Part shown: positions 26,453 through 35,713 of the stretch, one piece after another
Layout: each line of letters begins with the position of its first letter
Numbering within the stretch: position 1 is the stretch's first letter
The notes under the pieces: generated by a model
What the model was told of the DNA's origin: nothing
Seen by the model: only the letters and a program-made list of their open reading frames with translations
Database searches by the model: none
Source of the DNA: Bugula neritina
Taxonomy: Eukaryota; Bryozoa; Gymnolaemata; Cheilostomatida; Bugulidae
DNA: 64,000 nt
Direction of reading: 5' to 3'
Assembly: GCA_964035545.1 (NCBI GenBank)
Contig: CAXIUT010000054.1
Coordinates: forward strand, 1 to 64,000
Made by a program: the position numbers and the translations under genes

Positions 26453-26856
26453 ATGAGCTAACAACATCAAATCAGTGTTTCATCAGTTTAAAAACACTCT
26501 AGACCTTACCACAAGGTTACTTCTTAGGTAAAACTCTTTTTATACAGGAAAAACAACTTCTCATTGATTAAGTTATGAAAAATAAATCCTCCATCAGGTC
26601 TGCAGCAGAAAAAGTGGGATTGAAAAACTCTACAGCCAAAAAAATTATCAAAAGGTTCAAAAATGAAGCTGAAAGAAGTCTCAGCAGTACTACTGTTCAG
26701 CAACCTATGGAATAAGTTAGAGAAAATGCTGAAGAAAGAATATTTTATAATCAATGTTCTAATCAATCATTTGTGTTTCCTGAACCGATATACTTCTTCT
26801 AGTATCCTTTCGTAAGTCAAATATACTCAATGAACCCATACTATACTTTTGCCTGA
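26453..26856 (+). CDS. Small helix-turn-helix protein
   Basis: A 127-residue protein with one 20-nt intron (26528-26547). Residues ~26-60 (KQLLIDQVMKNKSSIRSAAE then KVGLKNSTAKKIIKRF) read as a helix-turn-helix of the homeodomain-like or Tc1/psq class: three helices with a RSAA/VGL turn and a recognition helix starting NSTAK. The C terminus is aromatic and Gln/Pro-containing. It could be a DNA-binding protein derived from a transposase N terminus or a small transcription factor. Confidence 0.65.
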
Positions 26857-27659
26857 AGTGATTCTTTGAATTTCTTTTTAAATTTATCCAACATCTTGCA
26901 TTCATATTTGAATAAATAATAAATAATATGTGTTTCAAGGTTCTAAGGTCTCAAATGTTAAAATCTTAGCTTAGAAGTTCTTTTTAGTTGATTTATTCAC
27001 CTTATTATTTTTGTTTCAATAAAATCCCATTTATCTTCTATTCGAGTTTTTTAAAATAAATAAGTACCTTTTCAAAGTCAAATGAGAAAATTTAGTAAAA
27101 TATAAAGAATTGACTCATTTTATCAAAGAAACTTGCTTTATTTGTTTTTTAAAGATCTTAAAAAAGAAGGAAATGACGTTTTAATAATTTTAGATAGACA
27201 GATGATACGTAAATTATCAACAGATGAACTGATTTTAATATGAGTTAATAAGGTAAGCTGATTTGTTCAGAAATGGTTTAGTTTCGTTTTAATACTATCA
27301 ACTTTAAACTAAACTCTAAAACATCCTAAATCATTTAATTTAAGAAAATAAAGAATAATATCATAGAGAAGCATATCAATTAACCCAGCAAATGATTTTT
27401 TATAGAATTGTAATATATTATGACTTGATTTTTAGCAAAATACTAAAATTCTCAAGTCGTTTACATATATTTCAATGACGTAAATGTTTGATCAGAAGTT
27501 TATTGTTAAATTTAGAATTAAATACGAAAGTACAAACTGTTAAAATGATGTTTTTAGTAAGATTTTCTTATTTAAATAATAGAATAAACATAAAAAATAA
27601 AACTTTTTAATGCATAAATAAAATTAAATATAAACAAGATGATGAACTAAGTGAATTGA
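26857..27659. other. AT-rich region without a resolved gene
   Basis: Only short frames, for example a 53-codon one from 27082 (MRKFSKIQRIDSFYQRNLLY...). I could not join them into a convincing gene with short introns. Confidence 0.5.
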
Positions 27660-28061
27660 GGTTAAGAACAATATCAGGCCATTATCCGGATAAAGTTTAT
27701 CTCTAATATTGAAATGGGATATTTTTAAAAAGTCATATTATATTCTCAAACCACAACAAAAAAATATTTTAAAATAACTTTCAGAAACAAAGAGAGAGTT
27801 AATTAAAGAGTCAAAATACATAGAATAAAATATCTGGGGATTGCAAGTATTTTTAAAGAAAAACATCTATGAACATTATCTCTTCATAGAAAAGATAAGA
27901 ATTAAAAAGGACATTTGAATATGGGTTAGTTGGAACATTTAGACAGTGCATAAAGGGTGATAAAAAGAATAAATGACTTCAATACTCCATGAACTCATCA
28001 ATATGATTATGACAAAAAAATAAATAAAGAAGAGTTTCATAAATAAGGGGTAACTTAATGA
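27660..28061 (+). pseudogene. Degraded ORF, possibly AP2-like
   Basis: One reading frame looks coding across ~130 codons but carries in-frame TGA at 27870 and 27990 before a third TGA at 28059. The segment KYLGIASIFKEKHL, TGA, TLSLHRKDKNQKGHLNMGQL then EHLDSAQRVIKRINDF loosely resembles an AP2/ERF DNA-binding domain, with the first TGA near the conserved Trp. It may be a relic, a gene with small unrecognised introns, or chance in AT-rich DNA. It abuts the convergent RPA1 stop. Confidence 0.25.
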
Positions 28062-28135
28062 TCAATTGAAGTGATTATTATTTGATATTGATAATTTTAT
28101 GATAAAATAATTAACTCCTAAACAAAGTAAAACTA

Positions 28136-29875
28136 TCATTCAATAGCTTTTTCAATTTTATCTACGTTTTCTACTAAAGCTTTATTAATGTCTATCTCGA
28201 TAACTCTTCCTACTATTGAGTGTCTAATTCCTTCTTTTTCTCTTTTACTGGCTAATCTAAGTTTAAATTGTCTAAAAAGATTTTGTTCTGCTAGTTGTTT
28301 GAGTTTTTCTTCCCCTAAGTTTTCTATCTCTTCTACTAGAAATCCATGAAGTATTTATCTGCCAACTTCATCAAAGGCTGTAGTCCAGAGTGAGCCAGTC
28401 CAATCGAGTATTTCGATCTGAAGCATAAACTTTTTAGATACAACTTAATTATAAAACCCACAAAAAGAACATTTATTAAAACATTAAGCAGTACGTTTGC
28501 ATTTTGGATTATTACAAGCAGTATAGAACCAACGTCCTTGTAGTCGAATATAATTAATCCAAATTTGTAACTCAGAAACAATGCTTTACCCTTAAGAAAG
28601 ATAAATCATTTAAGTTTAAAGCTAGCCTATTGAACGAATTTATCCTGACTAAGGTACTTTATAAGAAGTTCCATTAACTGAAAAGTATTATAATTCTTTA
28701 ATGTTGTTACGATACTGATGAAAAAAGTTATCAGAAGCTGATGCTATTTCTGACTTAAAAACAGAAGTAAAAGAAATTTAATTTTTGTATTTATTTAATT
28801 TGAATGATTTAAGTAAAATTCCATGATAAAGCCATTATTCCTCAAGCTTTATATTTCTATTCCAAAGAATACACTCAATGCAACGTTGAATACTCGGATC
28901 ACCAACTATCAGCACTCGTTTATATATCGTCTTACCAGAACGTTCCAACTCACGCTAATCTCCTATTTTCAACAAAACTACTAATACATCACTATATCTA
29001 TCATAGTTGCTTTACTATAAAATTTATTCCAAAGACATTACTTTATGTCCTAAACTAGGAATAAGCTAAAGATTCTATACTTCAACTATTTTACTATAGC
29101 TATTTAGAACTATTGTTAATTTTGAACAGTTAGAATCCAACTTATTGCCATAGTAATGTTATTTAATGGTCCCTCCTGATATTTTATAAACTGAACCCTT
29201 TTTGAGACGATTGTATTATAGTTGAGCTTCATTGCCAAATAAAGAAGCTTCTATTTTGATTCCTGTCCTATCTATTAGTTCAAGAGTCAGTAATTGAATA
29301 GATTTTCCTTGTTTGCTTTTAAATTATCGATAAGAAATGTTTAGAATTCTTGTCAAGATCTACCAATTTTGAAAATCAACATAGAGGTCAGTAATCTTTT
29401 AAAACTATTTTAGTTTCAGGTCATCAATGATCTCTTTTTTTACTTATTATAATGAAGTTAATCCTGCCGAAGTGTTCTCATTTAAACTATTCTTGTTCTT
29501 CCCAGACTCATGCGATATATCATCTTATTCCTTCTTATCTTCTGTATGTTCAATCTTGTATAATTCTGGATGACTACAAGTTTTTATTCTGAATAGTTCA
29601 ATAGTTTTTCTACCTTTGTAGTCGTGGCAGGTACTTTCGACGACTGTAAGTAGGTATCGACCTTTGCCTAGAAAGGTGCCTATTTTAGCAATATCACACT
29701 AAGGTCTTTAAGCTAGATTAGTGAATCCTTTGATTTTAGTTGAGGGAGCTATAATGTCAAAACATAATAAATCTCCACTTTTGAGTTAGAGGTTAGAAAC
29801 TTCAATGGACAAGTCAAGATTATGAAGTTTAGTTCTATTTTAGATGAGAGTGTGAATGGGATGTTGATGATTCAT
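28136..29875 (-). CDS. RFA1: Replication protein A large subunit
   Basis: A 579-codon intronless frame. The central and C-terminal thirds carry the OB folds of RPA1 (YRQFKSKQGKSIQLLTLELI then DRTGIKIEASLFGNEA; VYKISGGTIKQHYYGNKLDS) and the zinc ribbon of OB-C (ACNNPKCKRTAQ then CFNKCSFCG), followed by FMLQIEILDWTGSLWTTAFD. RPA binds single-stranded DNA in replication, repair and telomere metabolism. The N-terminal domain is shorter than usual: the Met at 29873-29875 starts in mid-fold and the frame stays open upstream to ~29930, so another start or an upstream exon is likely. It is the last unique gene before the shared subtelomeric segment. Confidence 0.92.
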
Positions 29876-30032
29876 TATATAGAATTATATAAGCCGCTCT
29901 TAATATTGAACAGAATTCACATATATAAATCACTTGTTTTTGATAAATCACTCATGCAATTGTCTCTTAATCTTATTTTATAACAGAACAACCAGATGCT
30001 AGGTTATACATATATCACTAAATAAAATAATT

Positions 30033-30857
30033 ATGACCACTCTTCATTTACGCAAACCTCTCTCTATCCTGCCTTCAGAGTTAGAGATACCTTCCAGACT
30101 AAGTGACTACAATCGTCATAGTGAACCTAAGACTAGACTGAATCACATCAAAATCAACAAAAATAAATTACCACTTGACTTTTTTCCAAAAAAATAGTAT
30201 TCTTTAAGAAAATACATCCACAAAAATCCTTTACCAATCGAGTACACTGATTCTATGATTCCCATGAAATCAACCTAGTCAGAAAGAATTCACTATACAC
30301 AGGAAAAGTCTAATCTCGGGTATCATGGAAGCAATATTTTACAGTTAAATAGCAATATTGGATCAAATAGAGGTAGCAAGGTTCTCAATCGTAAGTTTTA
30401 AACAAGAAATTAACCAAAAAGAGAGCTAATTTTATAACCTACTAGGAAACTTAATACTGCTGCCAAGGGAAATAAAGCAGAATTATTAGAGTTATTTCCT
30501 CAAAGTTATGGAGAAATTAATTAATTTCTTACATCGAAAACTCAGTGCATGCGGGCGAGTAGAAAAGATCGTTCCCAAGTAGTTTTCAATCCTGAACCAT
30601 TGAATCCTTTTATCTAAGAAACTTGTGATACTTCTCTTCTAAGAGAGTACAAAGATTTTTAGACAAAAGGACTAAGAGATGGCAAATAGTACTAGAATAA
30701 GGGCAAATAGTACTAGAATAAGGGCAAATAATACTAGAATAAAGTATTTTAGAATGAAACTAGGGAAATTGATGGAGATAAATCTGTGTAGCCAATGACA
30801 ATAACCTTTTATAATGCTAAATCAAGTTGTTTTCCACCAATCAATAGAAACAGTTGA
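30033..30857 (+). CDS. Subtelomeric hypothetical protein, copy A
   Basis: A 274-codon intronless frame, MTTLHLRKPLSILPSELE to PPINRNS. Basic, with an Asn/Ser-rich middle. Near the C terminus a 21-nt unit is repeated three times (30678-30740), giving three GKQYQNK copies. No family recognised. The copy at 32467 has the same length with a few substitutions, including within the repeat units. Confidence 0.75.
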
Positions 30858-31248
30858 TAATTTTAATAATGATCGTTATGAAATTAATGAGTTAAAATAA
30901 TTTTAGATCAAAACAATACAAATTGTTATCTATTAAAAAGGGGTTGGGGTTGGGGTTGGGGTTGGGGTTGGGGTTGGGGTTGGGGTTGGGGTTGGGGTTG
31001 GGGTTGGGGTTGGGCTTGCTTTATAACTTTTTTACTGAAATATTTAAATATTTAATTTGGACTCCCTATTTAAAATAACTAAATAACCTTAGAAATAATA
31101 TAGAAATTATTCATTATCTAAAACTAATTATTAATCAAGATAATTCTAACTTGATTTTATATTTTATTTAGACTAGCTACCTAGATATTTTATCTTTATT
31201 GCAATGAATTAATACTAGTTTTTCAAAGATAGATAATGCAAATAATTA
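30858..31248. other. Intergenic region holding a telomere tract
   Basis: Between the stops of two convergent genes. Apart from the G4T2 tract it is AT-rich and matches 33292-33681. No gene seen. Confidence 0.7.
30940..31014. repeat. Internal G4T2 tract 1 in copy A
   Basis: Twelve or so uninterrupted GGGGTT units. In copy B the corresponding ~80 nt (33370-33449) is ordinary AT-rich DNA. Flanks match on both sides, so the tract replaces rather than inserts. Right-end orientation for the DNA on its left. Confidence 0.95.
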
Positions 31249-31738
31249 TCATTGAACTCTATTTCCATCTCTTAGCAGCATTTGTTTGGTATAAAAACTG
31301 CTATGTTTGATTTTAATGTGTTGATTCAGACTGCCTTCACTTCCATAGGATTTGTTGCAGTTATCAATAGAACAGTTGTAGTGTCGAGCGATCTCAACAG
31401 CCGTCCTTCTCGTCCTCTTTTTCCTAGCACTATCATTCGACGTTTGAGATACGATATGCAATGCACTTCGGCGTTCAGCTGGATCTGTCCCTAGTTCTCG
31501 GTGAAGCTATTCTATTTCTTCTTGAAGAATATTTAACTTAATGGTATTATTATTACTTTTTACTGCTTTTATAAGACTTGAAGATGGAGCTGAGTGGCTT
31601 CTAGGTAAAAAATTTGATCAATATTCATTGATGGATCTTGAGAGAGGAGGGATGTGAACTGTTGGGTGAGTTGAAGTTCAAGAGGATCAGGGGGTTAGAT
31701 TTAGGAGGAAGCGAATGCTACGACTAGGAACCAGACAT
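31249..31738 (-). pseudogene. C2H2 zinc-finger gene, copy A (1-nt deletion)
   Basis: Same gene as the intact copy at 33682-34172, but a G run has five bases (31690-31694) where copy B has six. Read with the 20-nt intron (31537-31556) the total is not a codon multiple: the frame starting MSGSQSQHSLPPKSNP shifts and stops at TGA near 31627. The zinc finger itself (CSIDNCNKSYGSEGSLNQH) is unchanged downstream. It could be a broken allele or a homopolymer error in the assembly. Confidence 0.65.
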
Positions 31739-32038
31739 AACGTTGGATCAACTTTTTTATTATTAAAATTTGGGTGGAGGACTAACAACTCAATAATTAA
31801 TTGTGAATTATAATATTACATAACTTAGTAAACAATAAATAACATACAATTAAATGATCTACATTGTTTGGGGTTGGGGTTGGGGTTGGGGTTGGGGTTG
31901 GGGTTGGGGTTGGGGTTGGGGTTGGGGTGGGGTTGGGGTTGGGGTTGGTTATAAAGAATCAATAAATAATATCTATTTACAAGTTTCGATAACTTATCTA
32001 ATTAATTTAAATAATTTAATTTGATATTATTAAATGCA
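31739..32038. other. Upstream spacer with second telomere tract
   Basis: Region 5' of the zinc-finger gene and, in copy B, of the divergent DHHC gene. Contains a G4T2 tract and ends after the first five bases of what is the DHHC coding sequence in copy B. Confidence 0.7.
31870..31948. repeat. Internal G4T2 tract 2 in copy A
   Basis: About thirteen units with one shortened unit (GGGGTGGGG). Replaces 74 nt of ordinary sequence in copy B (34305-34378). Right-end orientation. Confidence 0.95.
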
Positions 32039-32125
32039 GGGGTTGGGGTTGGGGTTGGGGTTGGGGTTGGGGTTGGGGTTGGGGTTGGGGTTGGGGTTGG
32101 GGTTGGGGTTGGGGTTGGGGTTGGG
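32039..32125. repeat. G4T2 telomere, right end of piece A
   Basis: Uninterrupted GGGGTT units directly after ATTAAATGCA and running into the N gap. Correct strand orientation for a right chromosome end. Confidence 0.95.
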
Positions 32126-32325
32126 NNNNNNNNNNNNNNNNNNNNNNNNNNNNNNNNNNNNNNNNNNNNNNNNNNNNNNNNNNNNNNNNNNNNNNNNNNN
32201 NNNNNNNNNNNNNNNNNNNNNNNNNNNNNNNNNNNNNNNNNNNNNNNNNNNNNNNNNNNNNNNNNNNNNNNNNNNNNNNNNNNNNNNNNNNNNNNNNNNN
32301 NNNNNNNNNNNNNNNNNNNNNNNNN
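32126..32325. other. Assembly gap, 200 N
   Basis: Exactly 200 N between a right-end and a left-end telomere. This is a scaffolding join between two molecules, not missing sequence inside one. Confidence 0.95.
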
Positions 32326-32420
32326 CCCAACCCCAACCCCAACCCCAACCCCAACCCCAACCCCAACCCCAACCCCAACCCCAACCCCAACCCCAACCCC
32401 AACCCCAACCCCAACCCCAA
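32326..32420. repeat. C4A2 telomere, left end of piece B
   Basis: Sixteen or so CCCCAA units leading into AACAACCAGATG. Left-end orientation. The capped base corresponds to 29987 in piece A. Confidence 0.95.
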
Positions 32421-32466
32421 AACAACCAGATGCTAGGTTATACATATATCACTAAATAAAATAATT

Positions 32467-33291
32467 ATGACCACTCTTCATTTACGCAAACCTCTCTCAA
32501 TCCTGCCTTCGGAGTTAGAGATACCTTCCAGACTAAGTGACTACAATCGTCATAGTGAACCTAAGACTAGACTGAATCACATCAAAATCAACAAAAATAA
32601 ATTACCACTTGACTTTTTTCCAAAAAAATAGTATTCTTTAAGAAAATACATCCACAAAAATCCTTTACCAATCGAATACACTGATTCTATGATTCCCATG
32701 AAATCAACTTAATCAGAAAGAATTCACTATACACAGGAAAAGTCTAATCTCGGGTATCATGGAAGCAATATTTTACAGTTGAATAGCAATATTGGATCTA
32801 ATAGAGGTAGCAAGGTTCTCAATCGTAAGTTTTAAACTAGAAATTAACCAAAAAGAGAGCTAATTTTATAACCTACTCGAAAACTTAATACTGCTGCCAA
32901 GGGAAATAAAGCAGAATTATTAGAGTTATTTCCTCAAAGTTATGGAGAAATTAATTAATTTCTTACATCAAAAACTCAGTGCATGCGGGCGAGTAGAAAA
33001 GATCGTTCCCAAGTAGTTTTCAATCCTGAACCATTGAATCCTTTTATCTAAGAAACTTGTGATACTTCTCTTCTAAGAGAGTACAAAGATTTTTAAACAA
33101 AAGGACTAAGAGATGGCAAATAATACTAGAATAAGTGCAAATAGTACTAGAATAAGGGCAAATAATACTAGAATAAAGTATTTTAGAATGAAACTAGGGA
33201 AATTGATGGAGATAAATCTGTGTAGCCAATGACAATAACCTTTTATAATGCTAAATCAAGTTGTTTTCCACCAATCAATAGAAACAGTTGA
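32467..33291 (+). CDS. Subtelomeric hypothetical protein, copy B
   Basis: A 274-codon intronless frame, colinear with 30033-30857 and the same length. Substitutions preserve the frame, which supports real coding. Carries the same three-unit GKQYQNK-like repeat (first unit here lacks the Gly codon match). Function unknown. Confidence 0.75.
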
Positions 33292-33681
33292 TAATTTTAA
33301 TAATGATCGTTATGAAATTAATGAGTTAAAATAATTTTAGATCAAAAAAGTACAAATTGTCATCTATTAGATAAAAATATCTTTCTTCAACTGAACTAGA
33401 TTTAAAAATTTAGTTCTTCAATATAATCGAAAAGATAGAATATTCAGAACTTGCTTTATAACTTTTTTACTGAAATATTTAATATCTAATTTGGACTCCC
33501 TATTTAAAATAACTAAATAACCTTAGAAATAATATAGAAATTATTCATTATTTAAACTCATTATTGATCAAGATAATTCTAACTTGATTTTATATTTTAT
33601 TTAGACTAGCTACCTAGATATTTTATCTTTATTGCAATAGATCAATACTAGTTTTTCAAAGATAGATAATGCAAATAATTA
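33292..33681. other. Intergenic spacer
   Basis: AT-rich DNA between two convergent stops. No gene seen. Bases 33370-33449 are the native sequence replaced by a telomere tract in copy A. Confidence 0.6.
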
Positions 33682-34172
33682 TCATTGAACTCTATTTCCA
33701 TCTCTTAGTAGCATTTGTTTGGTATAAAAACTGCTATGTTTGATTTTAATGTGTTGATTCAGACTGCCTTCACTTCCATAGGATTTGTTGCAGTTATCAA
33801 TAGAACAGTTGTAGTGTCGAGCGATCTCAACAGCCGTCCTTCTCGTCCTCTTTTTCCTAGCACTATCATTCGACGTTTGAGATACGATATGCAATGCGCT
33901 TCGGCGTTCAGCTGGATCTGTCCCTAGTTCTCGGTGAAGCTATTCTATTTCTTCTTGAAGAATATTTAACTTAATGGTATTATTATTACTTTTTACTGCT
34001 TTTATAAGACTTGAAGATGGAGCTGAGTGGCTTCTAGGTAAAAAATTTGATCAATATTCATTGATGGATCTTGAGAGAGGAGGGATGTGAACTGTTGGGT
34101 GAGTTGAAGTTCAAGAGGATCAGGGGGGTTAGATTTAGGAGGAAGCGAATGCTACGACTAGGAACCAGACAT
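33682..34172 (-). CDS. Small C2H2 zinc-finger protein, copy B (intact)
   Basis: A 156-residue protein with one 20-nt intron (33970-33989). The N-terminal half is Gln/Leu-rich (PLELQLTQQFTSLLSQDP, FYLEATQLHLQVLQKQQK); then a short helix (NILQEEIEQLHRELGTDPAE), a basic patch (ARKKRTRRTAVEIARHY) and a single C2H2 finger CSIDNCNKSYGSEGSLNQH with IKIKH (C-x4-C-x12-H-x4-H). A nucleic-acid-binding role is likely; no specific family. It is divergently placed to the DHHC gene. Confidence 0.8.
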
Positions 34173-34465
34173 AACGTTGGATCAACTTTTTTATTATTAA
34201 AATTTGGGTGGAGGACTAACAACTCAATAATTAATTGCGAATTATAATATTACATAACTTAGTAAACAATAAATAACATACAATTAAATGATCTACATTG
34301 TTTGATTCAAATTAAAAAGATCTTTATTTCTTCTTATCCTAAAGAGTATAGCTATTCTTTCAAATTGAAAAAGAGCTCTTTATAAAGAATCAATCAAATA
34401 ATATCTATTTACAAGTTTCGATAACTTATCTAATTAATTTGAATAATTTAATTTGATATTATTAA

Positions 34466-35639
34466 ATGCAACAACTCTCTGATAATAGTGGAGTATAAAC
34501 TCTCAGACAACTTAACAATAATACACTAATTGAAGTCTAGCATGAATAAAGCAATGAACATATCATCAAAAATGAAACCTCTTAAGGTCACAGTCATCAT
34601 CATAAGCATGAAGGACATCACTAACACTCACATAAAGGACATGGACATGATGAGTCCTAGCATGGAGGTTAAAATAAAAAACCAAAAAAGAAAAACTATC
34701 TGATCATAATGTACACAGTATTTACCTGTCTGAGTTGTGTATATCTTTAGGTTTAAGTACTTTTATGTTAACACAGGTCCTCAATCCTTTCATAGCTGAT
34801 TCAAAATCCCATTTGATGAGTTATTTTGACTTCTTTATCTTGATCATGTGTTTATGGAGCTATTTCCAGACAATGCGTATTTCATGCCGAGTTCCTAAAC
34901 TAAATATCCCTGATCACATTCCCTATCCAACTCTTCCGACCAAGAAATGCGATCGTTGCGACTATATCAAAGTTCCCAGAGTATCTCACTGCAGTTCATG
35001 TGGATATTGTATCTATCGACTGGATCATCATTGCATATGGACTCAAACTTGTATTGGCTACTGCAATCAGAGACCTTTTTACCTCTTCTGTTTCTATATG
35101 ACCATTGGAGTGCTACAGTTTTGGTATTCTACCTGCAGAGTGGTTTCTTTGCTTAGTAGTGACTGCCATTTCTTTGGTACTTTCTAACCTGGAGTCTATG
35201 TCTTATGGTTTATAACTTGTATTTCAGCTAGTGCAGTGGGAGTGATGATTATTTGTCTGTGGATTGGACACACTCTAATGGTTACAACTAATTATACCAC
35301 TTTGGATTCTATCAAAGCAAGGAAAGTATGTCCAATGCCTTTTTGCGAAACAAGACAAATCTATTATGATCCTTCTCATGTAATTTATGTTCTATTAAGC
35401 TTAATGACTTTGATAGAGGATAAGTACCCAATTTAAAAACTTTATTCGGTGATAGCATCTTAACTTGCTGGCTACCTTTTGGAAGATATGTCTAAAATTA
35501 ATTTTTATTTGATGCTATGAGTCCCTACATCAATAATTCCTTTAACGCCTTAGATAAAACTAGATATTCTGATGAACTTGTTCAGAAAAAAATCGAAGGA
35601 AAAGTAGTTAGAATCAATAACTAAAACATATCCTTCTGA
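34466..35639 (+). CDS. DHHC palmitoyltransferase
   Basis: A 377-residue protein with two 20-nt introns (34757-34776 and 35380-35399). The cytosolic N terminus holds a His-rich run of ~30 residues. Four membrane segments surround the cysteine-rich domain beginning at C155 (CDRCDYIKVPRVSHCSSCGY), with the catalytic DHHC at 180-183, then CIGYCNQRPF. The TTLDSIK segment follows, and the C-terminal NDFDRGQVPNLKTLFG matches the NPxD-like motif of the family. The second intron is required to reach that motif. In piece A the chromosome ends two bases after this gene's start codon. Confidence 0.93.
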
Positions 35640-35713
35640 TAGTCAATAAAACTATAATTAATTAGTCAAAAATATCAATTTTAAAGTTATATTTAGTAAT
35701 AAATAAAAAAATA

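Larger units (their letters stand above)
29987..32038. repeat. Subtelomeric segment, copy A (shared with 32421-34470)
   Basis: A ~2.05 kb segment nearly identical to 32421-34470 in the same orientation, with scattered substitutions. Two stretches of unique DNA in copy B are replaced here by G4T2 tracts of almost equal length. It ends directly at a G4T2 telomere. Its left limit coincides with the base where copy B is capped by C4A2. Confidence 0.95.
32421..34470. repeat. Subtelomeric segment, copy B (shared with 29987-32038)
   Basis: Counterpart of the right end of piece A. It lacks internal telomere tracts and has an intact zinc-finger gene, so it is the better reference for the locus. Confidence 0.95.

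Noticed and set aside
31282-31494. Plus-strand 70-residue frame opposite the C2H2 gene, also at 33715-33927
   Set aside because: Conserved between copies only because the antisense zinc-finger exon is; no independent coding features.
32002-32459. Open frames of Gly-Val, Gly-Leu, Gly-Trp, Pro-Thr and similar dipeptides across the first N gap
   Set aside because: They are conceptual translations of telomere repeats and N, not genes.
29987-34470. A recent tandem duplication in the germline
   Set aside because: Possible, but the limits of the two copies coincide with telomere caps facing each other across an N gap, which alternative chromosome fragmentation explains more simply.
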